DNA of 64,000 nucleotides from Aeromicrobium phragmitis (GCF_003674095.1 NZ_RDBF01000006.1:1-64000), one strand, 5' to 3'; positions 9,145-18,368 are shown, counted from the stretch's first letter. Program-made: numbers and translations. The notes: generated by a model not told the origin, from the letters alone.

Positions 9145-10134
9145 TCAGGCGAGTTCGACGAGAAGGCACCCGCCGAGCAGCAAGGCCAGCCCGAGAGCGC
9201 GCAGCATCGTGACCGGGCGGCGCGGGAGGCCGAATGCGCCACGGGCGTCGATCACCGCGCCGGCGAGCTGTTGTCCGGTGACGGTCAGCACGATGGTGAC
9301 GGCGGCGCTGATACGGGGGATCAGCAAGAAGGTGCCGGTGACGTACAGCACCGCACACAGCGCGCCCAACCATCCCCACCAGGGCATGGTCCGCACCCCG
9401 GCCAGGTGCAGCGGCGAGGCCGCCCCGGTCATGCGGAGCACCGCGAGGACCAGGGTGATCGTGACGGCGGCGACGACGAAACTGGTCAGCGCGACCGTGA
9501 TCGGATCGACCAGCACGGTGCGAAGGCGCGCGTTGACCGCACCTTGGAAGGGCAGCGCTGCCCCGGCGACCAGGCCCAGCGCGATCCAACCCGCACCCGC
9601 CCGGCCGTCAGCGACACCGGCGAGCGATGGGGTTCGTCGGTCGCCACGCGGCGCGCTGGATGCGAGCGCGGCCGTCGGTGTCGCCGTGGCCTGCCCGCGG
9701 ACGACGACCCCGATGCCGGCAAGCACCAGTACCGCGCCCGCGACCAGGTGCGGTGTGGCGGGTTGACGCTCCAGGCCGAGCAGGCCGAACACGTCGAGTG
9801 CCACTGAGCCCAGCACTTGCCCGGCGACGAACATTCCACCCGCGGCCAGCGCACCGATTCGGGGAAACAGCAGGATGCCGCACGTGATGTACAGCGGGGA
9901 GGCCAGCCCGCCCAGCAGATACCAACCCGGCGCAGCGCCGAGCCTGCCGAACGCATCGAAAGCACCGGCCGCCACAGCCGTCAGGACCAGCAGCGCCACA
10001 GCGACCCACAACTGAACCGTCGCTCCGCCGTAGGGCGTTCCGACGGCCCTGGCCAAGCGCGGGTTGACCGACGCCTGAACCGCCAGGAGAACCCCGATCG
10101 CCACTGCCCCCGCCGGCAACAACAGTGCCTCCAT
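9145..10134 (-). CDS. DMT-family transporter with two DUF606 (YdcZ-like) halves
   Basis: A 329-residue protein with about ten hydrophobic helices. Two homologous halves (about residues 1-150 and 180-329) share family-typical segments such as VLLAVQASVNPRLARAVG / PFQGAVNARLR and LYITCGILLFPRIGA / LYVTGTFLLIPRIS. DUF606 proteins are drug/metabolite-superfamily exporters of unknown substrate; fused two-domain forms are common in actinobacteria. It diverges from a TetR gene across paired operator-like palindromes, so it is probably repressed by that regulator and induced by its own substrate. Confidence 0.85.
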   Translation of the reverse strand: MEALLLPAGAVAIGVLLAVQASVNPRLARAVGTPYGGATVQLWVAVALLVLTAVAAGAFDAFGRLGAAPGWYLLGGLASPLYITCGILLFPRIGALAAGGMFVAGQVLGSVALDVFGLLGLERQPATPHLVAGAVLVLAGIGVVVRGQATATPTAALASSAPRGDRRTPSLAGVADGRAGAGWIALGLVAGAALPFQGAVNARLRTVLVDPITVALTSFVVAAVTITLVLAVLRMTGAASPLHLAGVRTMPWWGWLGALCAVLYVTGTFLLIPRISAAVTIVLTVTGQQLAGAVIDARGAFGLPRRPVTMLRALGLALLLGGCLLVELA

Positions 10135-10151
10135 CGCTGCGCTCCTCGATC

Positions 10152-10207
10152 AAGTGGTCATGATGTCCACTTAGGACCCTACGGCTAAGCGGTCACTGCG
10201 TCCACCT
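10152..10207. promoter_or_regulatory. Two tandem TetR-type operators between the DMT transporter and tetR genes
   Basis: AAGTGGTCATGATGTCCACTT (10152-10172) has perfect 6-bp arms. A second copy (10187-10207) keeps the AAGnGGTCA-n5-TCCACnT pattern. The centres are 35 bp apart. Their place between divergent transporter and regulator genes is the classical layout for TetR autoregulation. Confidence 0.7.
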
Positions 10208-10245
10208 GTTGTCGCCGCGGGCGGATGCGAGGACAATGCGAAGTG

Positions 10246-10878
10246 ATGAACGCCCCCGACTCCGACGACACTGCTCGCCGACCGGTCCGAGCCGATCGGG
10301 ACGACCTGCTGGGCTCCGGCTCCGCCCCCGGGCGCGAGCGAGCCGACGCTGCCCGCAACCGGCAGCGGGTGCTCGATGCCGCGACGGAGCTGTTCGCATC
10401 CGGCGACCCGCGGGCGGTCACGATGGAGCAGATCGCCCGCGCCGCCGGCGTGGGTCGCGCGACCCTGTATCGGCGCTACCCGGACGTGGCTTCCATCGCC
10501 ACGGCGCTGTTGGACGATCACGAACGCGACCTGCAACAGCGACTGCTCTGCGGTCGCCCGCCGCTCGGCCCTGGCGCGCCACCAGCGGAGCGGCTCGCGG
10601 CCTTCTTCGCGGCGATGGTCGACCTGCTTGAATGTTTCGGATTCCTCCTCCTGGCCCGCGAGACCGGCCCGGCACGCTACGCCGCCGGCGCCTATGATTT
10701 CTGGCGCGTGCACGTCGCCGCTTTGCTCAGGGAGGCCGGCGTCGACGGGGCCGGCCCTCGCGCCGACCTGCTCTTGGGGGCCGTCGACCCCGAGCTCTAC
10801 CGCCACCAACGGACACGCCTGACTCCCGCGCAGATCACCGCGCACCTTGACTGGTTAGCCCGCGAAGTTCTCGCGTAG
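10246..10878 (+). CDS. TetR-family regulator of the divergent DMT transporter
   Basis: A 210-residue TetR regulator from the chosen ATG; an in-frame ATG 21 bases earlier would give 217. The helix-turn-helix spans about residues 35-80 (VLDAATELFASGDPRAVTMEQIARAAGVGRATLYRRYP). The C-terminal ligand domain is diverse, as usual. It diverges from the exporter gene with two palindromic operator candidates between them, so it most likely represses both genes until a ligand exported by the transporter binds. Confidence 0.9.
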   Translation: MNAPDSDDTARRPVRADRDDLLGSGSAPGRERADAARNRQRVLDAATELFASGDPRAVTMEQIARAAGVGRATLYRRYPDVASIATALLDDHERDLQQRLLCGRPPLGPGAPPAERLAAFFAAMVDLLECFGFLLLARETGPARYAAGAYDFWRVHVAALLREAGVDGAGPRADLLLGAVDPELYRHQRTRLTPAQITAHLDWLAREVLA

Positions 10879-10957
10879 GCCCTGCTGGTGTTCAGCAAGA
10901 CGAACTCGCAGGGCGCTGAGTTGACCTCGGCCGCTCCTCAGTAACTGGAACGTCATA

Positions 10958-11044
10958 GGTGGTCGAGTAGCCGCGAGGAACGAGCGGGGTCGCTCTCGTC
11001 GGTGGTCGAGTAGTCGCGAGGAACGAGCGGCGTATCGAGACCAC
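10958..11044. repeat. Two copies of a GGTGGTCGAGTAG-type dispersed repeat
   Basis: Copy 1 (10958-10988) and copy 2 (11001-11044) share GGTGGTCGAGTAG, then YCGCGAGGAACGAGCGG; copy 2 continues CGTATCGAGACCAC. This resembles a dispersed intergenic repeat I know from Nocardioides and related actinobacteria. The two ends (GGTGGTCGAG and the GAGACCAC side) are partly complementary, as in a small palindromic element. It lies between tetR and tRNA-Ala. Confidence 0.75.
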
Positions 11045-11119
11045 GATGGTCCGCTGACCGGAAACGGACCCCGGGTTGGGCCGTCTGATCTTCATCGGGT
11101 AAGGTTGACGAGGTTCAAC

Positions 11120-11195
11120 GGGGCTATGGCGCAGTTGGTAGCGCGCTTCCATGGCATGGAAGAGGTCAGGGGTTCGAATCCCCTTAGCTCCACCA
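11120..11195 (+). tRNA. tRNA-Ala(GGC)
   Basis: Standard cloverleaf. The acceptor GGGGCTA (11120-11126) pairs with TAGCTCC (11185-11191). The anticodon stem CTTCC/GGAAG encloses ATGGCAT with anticodon GGC, which reads GCC alanine codons. T-arm AGGGGTTCGAATCCCCT is present. The discriminator is A and CCA is encoded (11193-11195). It borders the accessory region that follows. Confidence 0.97.
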
Positions 11196-11208
11196 CACGT
11201 TGCATGTT

Positions 11209-11244
11209 CAAACCCCTGCCCGGGTCACCGCGGGTGGGGGTTTG
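11209..11244 (+). terminator. Terminator after tRNA-Ala
   Basis: CAAACCCC (11209-11216) pairs perfectly with GGGGTTTG (11237-11244), and the interior (CCCGGG...CCGCGGG) can also pair. It is placed 14 bases after the tRNA CCA end, as expected for a tRNA terminator. Confidence 0.75.
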
Positions 11245-11662
11245 TGCTGTTCTCCGCGGCGAGGTGGCGACGGCCCTCGTCGTGAGTTGTGCTGTGCGCG
11301 TGATTGCGCTCGGCTCGCGTTGCTGCTGATCTTGCAGCTTGACTCTTACTACCTGCCCCGGCCCACGTGCCAGGCCCGAACCACACCGAGCTGGGAAAGC
11401 GTCCGCAAACGTCACAGCCGTCGAAAACGCAGACCTTCTAAGGTGGAGGAAACACAAAGGCTTTCCTGTAACTACACTATCGAATATTGTTTCGTTGATG
11501 AGGAGGGCTGATCGTACGCGGCGGCGATCATGTCGACAGTCCGGACACCCACGGGCAGGGCCAACCGAGGAACTTTCGGTAACGCGCCCGCTTGCACTGG
11601 CCGCATGCGAGCACTCATGCGGTTACTAGATGACCAACGAAGCTTCTAGCACGGGAGATCGC
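11245..11662. other. Gene-free junction between tRNA-Ala and the accessory island
   Basis: About 420 bases with no convincing gene. Around 11440-11510 the sequence turns markedly A/T-rich for this genome (ACACAAAGG...CTATCGAATATTGTTTCG), suggesting foreign DNA or a promoter zone for the CocE-like gene. I found no integrase fragment and no repeat of the tRNA 3' end here. Confidence 0.5.
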
Positions 11663-13465
11663 ATGACTGAGCCGAGAGAAGAACCTTGTCCCGACGGTAT
11701 CTCTCTCGGTATAGGAGCCGCGGGTACGTCTGCGCGGTGGGTGCCCAACGTCATGGTTCCGATGCGCGATGGAGTGCGCCTTGCGACTACGCTGCTGATT
11801 CCGCATGAGCTGCCGGCCCCCGCGCTGCTGATGAGGCTGCCGTATGGCAAACAGCTTTACCCGGGCGTCGTCACTCACGCGATGCTTCCCAATCCGTTCG
11901 ATCTGGTGATGGCCGGTTACGCCGTCGTGTGGCAGGACTGTCGGGGTACCTACGACTCGGAGGGTGAGTTCGCGCCGTGGGTCAACGAGACTGACGACGG
12001 GCTCGACACCTTGAACTGGATCCGCCGCCAGGAGTGGTGCAGTGGGTCCGTCGGCATGTACGGGCTCTCCTATCTCGCGATGGCTGAGTGGATGGCTGCC
12101 AGTCGGTCGCCGGAGGGTCTGCGCGCCTTGGCCTCCGGGTTCAGCGCGACCGACTTCCACGCCGCGTGGTACTCCAGCGGAGGGGCGATGTCGTGGCACA
12201 GCGTGCTCATGTGGTCGGTCGGTCTGGCGCTGGTCGATGCTCGGCGCTCTCTTGCTGCGGGCGAAGGTGACGTGGAGGTGGTGGCTCGCCTACAAGCCAT
12301 GGCCGACGATCCAGTTCCACATCTGTCGGTGCCGCCTAATCAGCAGTTCCTGCTTTCACAACAGCTGCCGTGGTGGTCGGACCTGACGACACATCCCGAG
12401 TTGGACGAACACTGGCGGACTCTCAATCCGGCGGAACGCCCAGCCGACGTTCTGGTGCCCGCCCTGCACCTCGGCGGGTGGTTCGACATCTTCATCGAGG
12501 ACACGGTGAGGTCGTACATGCGCCTGCGTTCCGGAGCTGGAACGGAGGAAGCCCGCTCCGGACAGAGGCTGATCATCGGTCCGTGGGACCACGTAAATCA
12601 GACAGGCGTCTACCTCGACCGCCACTTTGGACCAGCGGCCGGGGCAGCGACAGTGGGCTTGACCCGTGCACACCTCGACCATTTCGACCGCTCCATCCAC
12701 GGCACGGCGCCGAACGACGAGGATGCTCCCGTTCGCATCTTCGTCATGGGCATCGACCAGTGGCGCGACGAAGCCGACTGGCCGCTGCCGGACACGCAGT
12801 ATGTCGATCACTACCTCGAGGGAGCTCCTGGAGTGAACCGCATCGGAAATGAGGGTGGTCTGTCGACGGACCTACCCTCCGCGTCAGCGGTCGATACCTA
12901 TGTGTTCGATCCGGCCGATCCCACGCCGACGATGGGCGGACGGATGGGCTGGCGAGGTATCGCTCTGAACGCCATCGGTCCGGTCGATCAACGAGCGGTC
13001 GAAGCTCGACCTGACGTCCTGTGCTTCACCTCGCCCATCCTGCAGGACCCCATCGAGGTCACAGGTCACGTCGCCCTCGTCCTCCATGCGACGTCCTCAG
13101 CGCGGGATACCGATTTCACCGGCAAGCTGGTCGACGTACATCCTGACGGTCGAGCGATCTACCTCACGGACGGCATCCTGCGGATGCGCTACCGCGATGG
13201 ACTCGATCGCCCTGCGAGCATGGAGCCTGGGCGCGTGTACGAGATCACGCTGAACCTCGGTGTCACCTCGAACGTGTTCGGTCGCGGACACCGGATCCGG
13301 GTGGAGGTGTCGAGCAGCAACTTCCCGCGCTACGACTGCAACCCCAACACCGGCCGCGACGTAGCGAGCGAGTCGGCCGGGCGGGACGGGATCAGAGCCA
13401 TCAACCGGATCCTGCGCGGCGCGAACCACCCCAGCAGGCTGGTGTTGCCGGTCATTCGGCGGTGA
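11663..13465 (+). CDS. CocE/NonD-family hydrolase (X-Pro dipeptidyl-peptidase-fold esterase)
   Basis: A 600-residue serine hydrolase. This ATG was chosen because GGGAG stands seven bases upstream; an ATG 33 bases earlier lacks a ribosome site. With this start the triad matches cocaine esterase landmarks: Ser136 in GMYGLSYLAMAEW, Asp275 in GGWFDIF, His310 in IIGPWDHVN, and oxyanion Tyr61 in LPYGKQ. The C-terminal jelly-roll domain (from about residue 390, ending SSSNFPRYDCNPNTG) is also present. The usual SYLG is SYLA here. No signal peptide. Family members hydrolyse esters or amides of bulky acids; at the island edge it may release the acid that the pathway degrades. Confidence 0.9.
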   Translation: MTEPREEPCPDGISLGIGAAGTSARWVPNVMVPMRDGVRLATTLLIPHELPAPALLMRLPYGKQLYPGVVTHAMLPNPFDLVMAGYAVVWQDCRGTYDSEGEFAPWVNETDDGLDTLNWIRRQEWCSGSVGMYGLSYLAMAEWMAASRSPEGLRALASGFSATDFHAAWYSSGGAMSWHSVLMWSVGLALVDARRSLAAGEGDVEVVARLQAMADDPVPHLSVPPNQQFLLSQQLPWWSDLTTHPELDEHWRTLNPAERPADVLVPALHLGGWFDIFIEDTVRSYMRLRSGAGTEEARSGQRLIIGPWDHVNQTGVYLDRHFGPAAGAATVGLTRAHLDHFDRSIHGTAPNDEDAPVRIFVMGIDQWRDEADWPLPDTQYVDHYLEGAPGVNRIGNEGGLSTDLPSASAVDTYVFDPADPTPTMGGRMGWRGIALNAIGPVDQRAVEARPDVLCFTSPILQDPIEVTGHVALVLHATSSARDTDFTGKLVDVHPDGRAIYLTDGILRMRYRDGLDRPASMEPGRVYEITLNLGVTSNVFGRGHRIRVEVSSSNFPRYDCNPNTGRDVASESAGRDGIRAINRILRGANHPSRLVLPVIRR

Positions 13466-13485
13466 TCGTACGCGGGCTGGCAGGC

Positions 13486-14070
13486 TCAGGGACGGAGAAG
13501 TTCCCCGAGTACCCGCTCTGCTCCCTCAGGATCAGGAAGTTGACCGGTGATGGTCGGGAGATAGTGGTAGGAGTCGGAGATCCGGACGGTCGCATAGGCC
13601 AAGTCGTCCAAGGACAGCGAACTCCGCACGCGGTGTTCGGCGAGGTCCTCAGCGAGGAAACCCTTGATGAGGTTGACGAGTCGCGGGTGGTAGGCGAAAG
13701 TACCGAGGGTCATGAGCCGCATGAAATGCTCGTCATGTTGCAGGGCGATCTGACGTGCGCCGGGCTGTTCCAGGATTGCGCGAAGATGACGTCCGAGTGC
13801 CGCGGGTACACGCGGGCCGGGACGATCGCGAACCTCCGCCCACGCCTGTGTGAGACTACGTTCGGTCAACGACCACACGACCTCCACCAGGAGGGAGTCT
13901 CTCGTACCAACCCATCGATGAAGGGTGACGCGATTGACCCCCAGCTCCTGGGCGATCGCGCTGATGTCGACCTTCTCCCCGGCGAGGTAGCGGCGACGAG
14001 CCAAACGAATGGCGTCTGCCCGTCCCGGTCGCCGCGAGTTCCTCTCGACCTCTAGGTCTGTGGTCGTCAT
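13486..14070 (-). CDS. TetR-family regulator, QsdR-like (copy 1)
   Basis: A 194-residue regulator from the chosen ATG; upstream in-frame codons would add about 27 residues unlike the paralogue. The DNA-binding helices lie at about residues 15-60 (ARRRYLAGEKVDISAIAQELGVNRVTLHRWVGTRDSLL), and the C-terminus has the SYHYLPTITGQLPDPEGAERVL pattern that I associate with QsdR-type regulators. It is closely similar to the next gene on the left strand (same length, same HDEHFMRLMTLG core), indicating a tandem duplication. It converges on the CocE-like gene, with 20 bases between the stops. Likely controls island genes. Confidence 0.88.
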   Translation of the reverse strand: MTTTDLEVERNSRRPGRADAIRLARRRYLAGEKVDISAIAQELGVNRVTLHRWVGTRDSLLVEVVWSLTERSLTQAWAEVRDRPGPRVPAALGRHLRAILEQPGARQIALQHDEHFMRLMTLGTFAYHPRLVNLIKGFLAEDLAEHRVRSSLSLDDLAYATVRISDSYHYLPTITGQLPDPEGAERVLGELLRP

Positions 14071-14202
14071 GCCCACAGAATACGACGGATCCGAAACGCC
14101 TCGGAGCTGATGGAGGGTCCTGGTGTAGTCCGGGCTCCTCGTCGTCGACACCTCTCAAACGGGTCGGCGGGCCCTGAAGAGTACTTCGTGGCACTGCCGT
14201 AT

Positions 14203-14222
14203 CGTCAAGGGGTTCGTTGACG
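14203..14222 (-). terminator. Small hairpin after the second QsdR-like gene
   Basis: CGTCAA (14203-14208) pairs with TTGACG (14217-14222) across 8 bases, in the gap downstream of the copy 2 stop codon. The stem is short and there is no clear T tract, so this is only a possible terminator. Confidence 0.3.
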
Positions 14223-14238
14223 GGCGGCACTGCTGCCC

Positions 14239-14823
14239 TCACGGTCGAAGAAGTTCCCGCAGCACTCTTTCCGCACTGTCTGGATCTGGTGGTTGTCCGG
14301 TGATTGTCGGAAGATAGTGGTAAGACTCGGCGATACGGACGGAGGCGTAGGCAAGCTCGTCGAGCGAGAGTGTGCTGCGGATGCGGTTCTCCGCGACGTC
14401 CTCGGCAATATAGGATCGGACGGTACGGACAAGTCGCGGCTGATAGTTGTGGCTACCCAAGGTCATGAGCCGCATGAAATGCTCATCGTGCGTCAAGGCG
14501 ATTTTGCGCGCGCCAGGTTGTTCCAGGGTGTCTCGCAGCCATCGTCCCAGGATCGCCGGGACACGCGGGCCGGGGGAGTCGCGCAATTGGTCCCATGCCG
14601 CGACCAGGCTGTCCTCTGTGAGTTTCCAGATGACCTCGACCAGCAGTGAGTCCTTCGTACCGACCCAACGGTGCAGGGTGACCCGGTTGACTCCCAGTTC
14701 CTGCGCCATGGAGCTGACGCGGATCCTCTCGCCAGCCAGATACTTACGACGGGCTAGACGAAGCGCGTCATCGCGGCTGGCTTTCCTGGGAGGTTCCTCA
14801 GCCCGGAGCGCCTGGGTCGTCAC
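14239..14823 (-). CDS. TetR-family regulator, QsdR-like (copy 2)
   Basis: A 194-residue regulator using GTG at 14823. The reading frame stays open further upstream, but that part is Arg/Pro-rich and unlike the paralogue, and the shorter start gives identical lengths for both copies. Helix-turn-helix: ARRKYLAGERIRVSSMAQELGVNRVTLHRWVGTKDSLL. Ligand domain: LTHDEHFMRLMTLGSHNYQPRLV and SYHYLPTITGQPPDPDSAERVL. Copies 1 and 2 agree over most of their length, with separate changes in the recognition region, so they may share operators but sense different ligands. It stands in line with the acyl-CoA dehydrogenase and ligase genes. Confidence 0.87.
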   Translation of the reverse strand: MTTQALRAEEPPRKASRDDALRLARRKYLAGERIRVSSMAQELGVNRVTLHRWVGTKDSLLVEVIWKLTEDSLVAAWDQLRDSPGPRVPAILGRWLRDTLEQPGARKIALTHDEHFMRLMTLGSHNYQPRLVRTVRSYIAEDVAENRIRSTLSLDELAYASVRIAESYHYLPTITGQPPDPDSAERVLRELLRP

Positions 14824-14992
14824 GGAGCCATTCTCATGACGGTTGACACGTGCCGTACGAACCCGGGGACGCGGTCGTTCACCGTTCGACCACCGCGATG
14901 CGTGGCCCAACCGATGGGCACGCGCCGGTTGCGCGGTCCGTTCCGGTGGCGCGAACTCGCTCCAGCGGACCGTAAGCGTCGGCCAGCCGACT

Positions 14993-16780
14993 TCATAGCC
15001 AAGTCGGCTCCACATCCTGCAGCAGGGTGTTGCGCTGGGCGAGTACATCCCACTGAGAATCGGTGCGTGGTAGTTCGTACTCGAAAAAGTAGCGAGCAGC
15101 CAAGCGTTTGCCGCTGTGAAAGTCGGTGTCTCGGTTCTGAGTGGCGATGTGCTGCTCTAGCCACAACCAAGCTACGACAACATGGCCGAACGCTTCCAGG
15201 TAGATCGTGGCGTTGGCGAGGGGATCCGCCACATCATCGTCCTGCCAGATGGCGGCAGTAGTCGTCTCCAGCCGCTCGACCCTCCGCAGCAGCTCGGCGC
15301 CAAGCTGTTTGCGCTCGCTGCTCGAATTGCGAGCACGGCCGATGGTGGATCGCATGAGTTCAGTAAGGCGGGCAAGGGTTGCTCCGTCGCGAGCGCGAAC
15401 CTTGCGCCCGAGGAGGTCGGCCGCTTGGATGCCGTGCGTTCCCTCGTGAATCAGGTTGAGCCGGTTGTCGCGGTAGTGCTGTTCGACCGGATAGTCGCGC
15501 GTGTAGCCGTAGCCGCCGTGAACCTGTATGGCCAGATCATTGGCCACGAGGCACCACTGGGCTGGGAACGACTTGGCGACGGGGGTGAGGAGATCGAGGA
15601 GGGCCGCCGCATCCTCCCGCCGAGCTGCTGTCTGCTCCGTGGCGGCGTCGTCCATGAGACGCCCGCAATAGAGAACAAGAGCGAGCCCCCCTTCAACATA
15701 GGACTTCTGGGCCAGCAACATCCGGCGCACATCTGGGTGTTCGATGATGGGTACCGGCTCTGAGCTGGGTGCTCGACGGCCCTGGCGCCGGGTCCGGGCG
15801 TACTCCAGCGAAGCGAGATAACCAGCAGAGCCGAGACCGACAGCGCTTAAACCGACGGCGATCCTCATCTCATTCATCATGTGGAACATGTGGAAGATGC
15901 CGCGATTCTCCTCGCCGACCAGGTGGCCGACCGCACCAGGACGACCTCCGGGCTCGTGGTCACCGCTGCCGAACGAAAGGACGGTGTTGGTCGTGCCACG
16001 GTTGCCCATCTTGTGGTTGAGCCCGACCAGTGTCACGTCGTTTCGTTCACCGACCGCTCCGTCTTCACCCACCAGGTACTTCGGGACGGCGAACAGCGAT
16101 GTTCCCCGGATGCCGCTCTCGATGCGGTCGGTTCGCGCGAGAACCAGATGCACGATGTTCTCGCCCATCTGGTGGTCGCCGGCGGAGATCCACATCTTGT
16201 CGCCGTGAATCCGGTACGTACCGTCGGACTGGCGAGTGGCTCGTGTGGTGATGTCCGCCAGCGATGAGCCGGCTTGTGTCTCTGACAGGCACATCGTTCC
16301 GAAGAACCGCCCGGCGATCAGCGGGCGTGCGAACCGATTGATGACGTCGGTCGAACCATGGGCGAGCAGCAGGTTTGCTGCTGCCGCAGTGAGGTTCGCG
16401 TAGCCGCTTGTCGAACAGTTGGTGGCTGCGAACCACAGCCCGACCCCGGTGCGGATCGTCATCGGCAGGTCGGCACCACCGACTGCCTCCGGGAACGGGG
16501 CACTGTGGAGGCCGGACGCGAAGTACGCCTCGAGCGCCACCTGAACCTCTGGAATCAGCCTGACCGTGCCGTCGTCGCGCAGGCAAGGCTCCTGGGTGTC
16601 CGCTGTCCTGTTGTGAGGTGCGAACTTGGCAACGGCGAGTTCAGCGGCAAGGTCCAGAGCGCCCCGGAAAGTCTCGACCGAATGCTCCGCGAACCGTGGC
16701 CTGAGGGTCAGAGCTGAGGTCTCGAGCCAGTCCTCGATCAGGAAGTCGAGGTCCTGGCGTGAGACGTACTGGTCAGTCAT
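14993..16780 (-). CDS. Acyl-CoA dehydrogenase, long DmdC-like form
   Basis: A 595-residue FAD enzyme, about 200 residues longer than classical acyl-CoA dehydrogenases. It has the N-terminal and C-terminal extensions seen in 3-methylmercaptopropionyl-CoA dehydrogenase (DmdC) and fatty-acyl relatives. Visible landmarks: MCLSETQAGSSLADI, WISAGDH, the helix QVHGGYGYTRDYPVEQHYRDNR, and the catalytic-base region LIHEGTHGIQAADLLGRK. It introduces an alpha-beta double bond into an acyl-CoA. Its start overlaps the end of the acyl-CoA ligase gene by 8 bases, so the two act in sequence: ligation to CoA, then dehydrogenation. The particular acyl chain is unknown. Confidence 0.92.
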   Translation of the reverse strand: MTDQYVSRQDLDFLIEDWLETSALTLRPRFAEHSVETFRGALDLAAELAVAKFAPHNRTADTQEPCLRDDGTVRLIPEVQVALEAYFASGLHSAPFPEAVGGADLPMTIRTGVGLWFAATNCSTSGYANLTAAAANLLLAHGSTDVINRFARPLIAGRFFGTMCLSETQAGSSLADITTRATRQSDGTYRIHGDKMWISAGDHQMGENIVHLVLARTDRIESGIRGTSLFAVPKYLVGEDGAVGERNDVTLVGLNHKMGNRGTTNTVLSFGSGDHEPGGRPGAVGHLVGEENRGIFHMFHMMNEMRIAVGLSAVGLGSAGYLASLEYARTRRQGRRAPSSEPVPIIEHPDVRRMLLAQKSYVEGGLALVLYCGRLMDDAATEQTAARREDAAALLDLLTPVAKSFPAQWCLVANDLAIQVHGGYGYTRDYPVEQHYRDNRLNLIHEGTHGIQAADLLGRKVRARDGATLARLTELMRSTIGRARNSSSERKQLGAELLRRVERLETTTAAIWQDDDVADPLANATIYLEAFGHVVVAWLWLEQHIATQNRDTDFHSGKRLAARYFFEYELPRTDSQWDVLAQRNTLLQDVEPTWL

Positions 16781-18311
16781 GGTTCTCCGTCGGTGTCTTC
16801 TGGGCGAGCTGGCGTTTGAGGACTTTGCCGGTGCTAGTCATCGGCAGTTGATCCACAACCTCAAAGACCCGGGGGCACTTGTAGGCCGCGAACTGATCGC
16901 GGGCCCACCGAGCAAGGTCGTCAACCGAGATATCGTGGCCGGGTCGGGGGACAAGGTAGGCCTTGATCTCCTCGCCCAAGGATTCGTGCGGGATCCCAAC
17001 GACAGCAGCCAATGAAACGGCTGGATGGGTCAACAGGACCTCCTCGATCTCGCGCGGGTAGACGTTGTAGCCACCTCGGATAATGAGGTCTTTGGCTCGG
17101 TCGACGATGTAGTAGTAGCCGTCGGCGTCCCTGCGGGCCAAGTCGCCGGTAAGGAACCATCCGTCACTGAGTGCTTTCTGAGTGGCTTCGGGGCGCCTGT
17201 AATACCCCTTCATCACGTTGTGTCCGCGGACGGCGATCTCACCGACCGCGGAGATCCCGTCATCGCCCGTGAGCTCATTCCCATCCGGGTCGATGAGTTT
17301 CATCTGTACGCCCGGGATCGGCACGCCGATAGAACCGACCCGAGGTGGTCGACCGAGCACATTGAACGAGACCGACGGGGAGGTCTCCGACAGCCCGTAT
17401 CCTTCGAGGATCGTGACCCCGAAGACCTTCCGGAATCGACGGTGGACCTCCACCGGCAGCGCTGCTCCTCCGGAGCACGCGATTCGAAGGTGGTGGCGAA
17501 TCGATTCGAGCTGCGTGAGGTCTCCGGTGGCGCCGAGCATCGCCCAGTACATCGTCGGGACTCCTGCGAAGATGGTCACCTGCGCCGATGCCAGCAGGTC
17601 GATCACCCGCTGTGCGTCGAACTTGCGCATCAGCACGAGGGTGCCTCCGAAGGCGATTGCGCTGTTCTGCAGGCACGACTGGCCGAAGGAGTGAAACAGC
17701 GGCAGGACACACAGGTAGGTGTCGGGATGAGCGGGATCGATCCCGTAGAGCTCGCGAGTCACAAGAGCGTTGTCGCGCAGGTTTCGGTGCCGAAGTTCGG
17801 CTCCCTTGGGCTGTACAGTCGTGCCGGAAGTGTAGAGAATGACGGCGGTATCGTCGTCCTCTCGCGGGTCGGTTGTGGGCTTTCGGGGAGGGTCCGCGTC
17901 GATGTCGGCGAGGTCGAGCCAGATGGCGCAGGACTCGACGGCCTCGAACGCTGACCTCGCTGACGCGGCGCCCTCGGGCGAGTCGTCACCGTGATGCACC
18001 ACGACAGCCGCCGCTTGACAGTCGCGCATGTGGTAGGCGATCTCACGCGGGCGTAACGAAACGTTCAGCGGCACGACGATCGCGCCGCACTTGAGGATGC
18101 CGAAGTACGCCGCAGTGAACTCAGGGGTGTTCGGGCACACGAGCAGCACGCGGTCCCCGGGCTGCACGCCGCGCTGTCGCAGGGTCGCGGTGACGGTCTC
18201 AGCTGCCCGCAGTAGTTCCCGGTAGGAGACGACCCGATCCTCGGCCACCACGGCCGGCCGGTCGGGGTGCAACTGTGCTGTGTCATCGAGCAGGTGCGCG
18301 AGGTTGGTCAT
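16773..18311 (-). CDS. Long-chain-type acyl-CoA ligase (AMP-forming)
   Basis: A 512-residue adenylate-forming ligase. The ATG at 18311 has AAGGA upstream. Core motifs are complete: P-loop YTSGTTVQPKGAEL (the usual Gly after GTT is Val), GYGLSETSP, the hinge DRAKDLIIRGGYNVYPREIEE, and the C-terminal catalytic lysine in MTSTGKVLKRQLA. It activates a carboxylic acid to its CoA thioester with ATP. First gene of a leftward pair with the acyl-CoA dehydrogenase, divergent from the TRAP transporter genes across 800 bases, suggesting that the imported carboxylate is its substrate. Confidence 0.94.
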   Translation of the reverse strand: MTNLAHLLDDTAQLHPDRPAVVAEDRVVSYRELLRAAETVTATLRQRGVQPGDRVLLVCPNTPEFTAAYFGILKCGAIVVPLNVSLRPREIAYHMRDCQAAAVVVHHGDDSPEGAASARSAFEAVESCAIWLDLADIDADPPRKPTTDPREDDDTAVILYTSGTTVQPKGAELRHRNLRDNALVTRELYGIDPAHPDTYLCVLPLFHSFGQSCLQNSAIAFGGTLVLMRKFDAQRVIDLLASAQVTIFAGVPTMYWAMLGATGDLTQLESIRHHLRIACSGGAALPVEVHRRFRKVFGVTILEGYGLSETSPSVSFNVLGRPPRVGSIGVPIPGVQMKLIDPDGNELTGDDGISAVGEIAVRGHNVMKGYYRRPEATQKALSDGWFLTGDLARRDADGYYYIVDRAKDLIIRGGYNVYPREIEEVLLTHPAVSLAAVVGIPHESLGEEIKAYLVPRPGHDISVDDLARWARDQFAAYKCPRVFEVVDQLPMTSTGKVLKRQLAQKTPTENHD

Positions 18312-18368
18312 GGAGGAGTCCTTCTGCGGTGCTGGCCGAACTAGCGCGAGGAAGCGCTGTGGCTCCGT

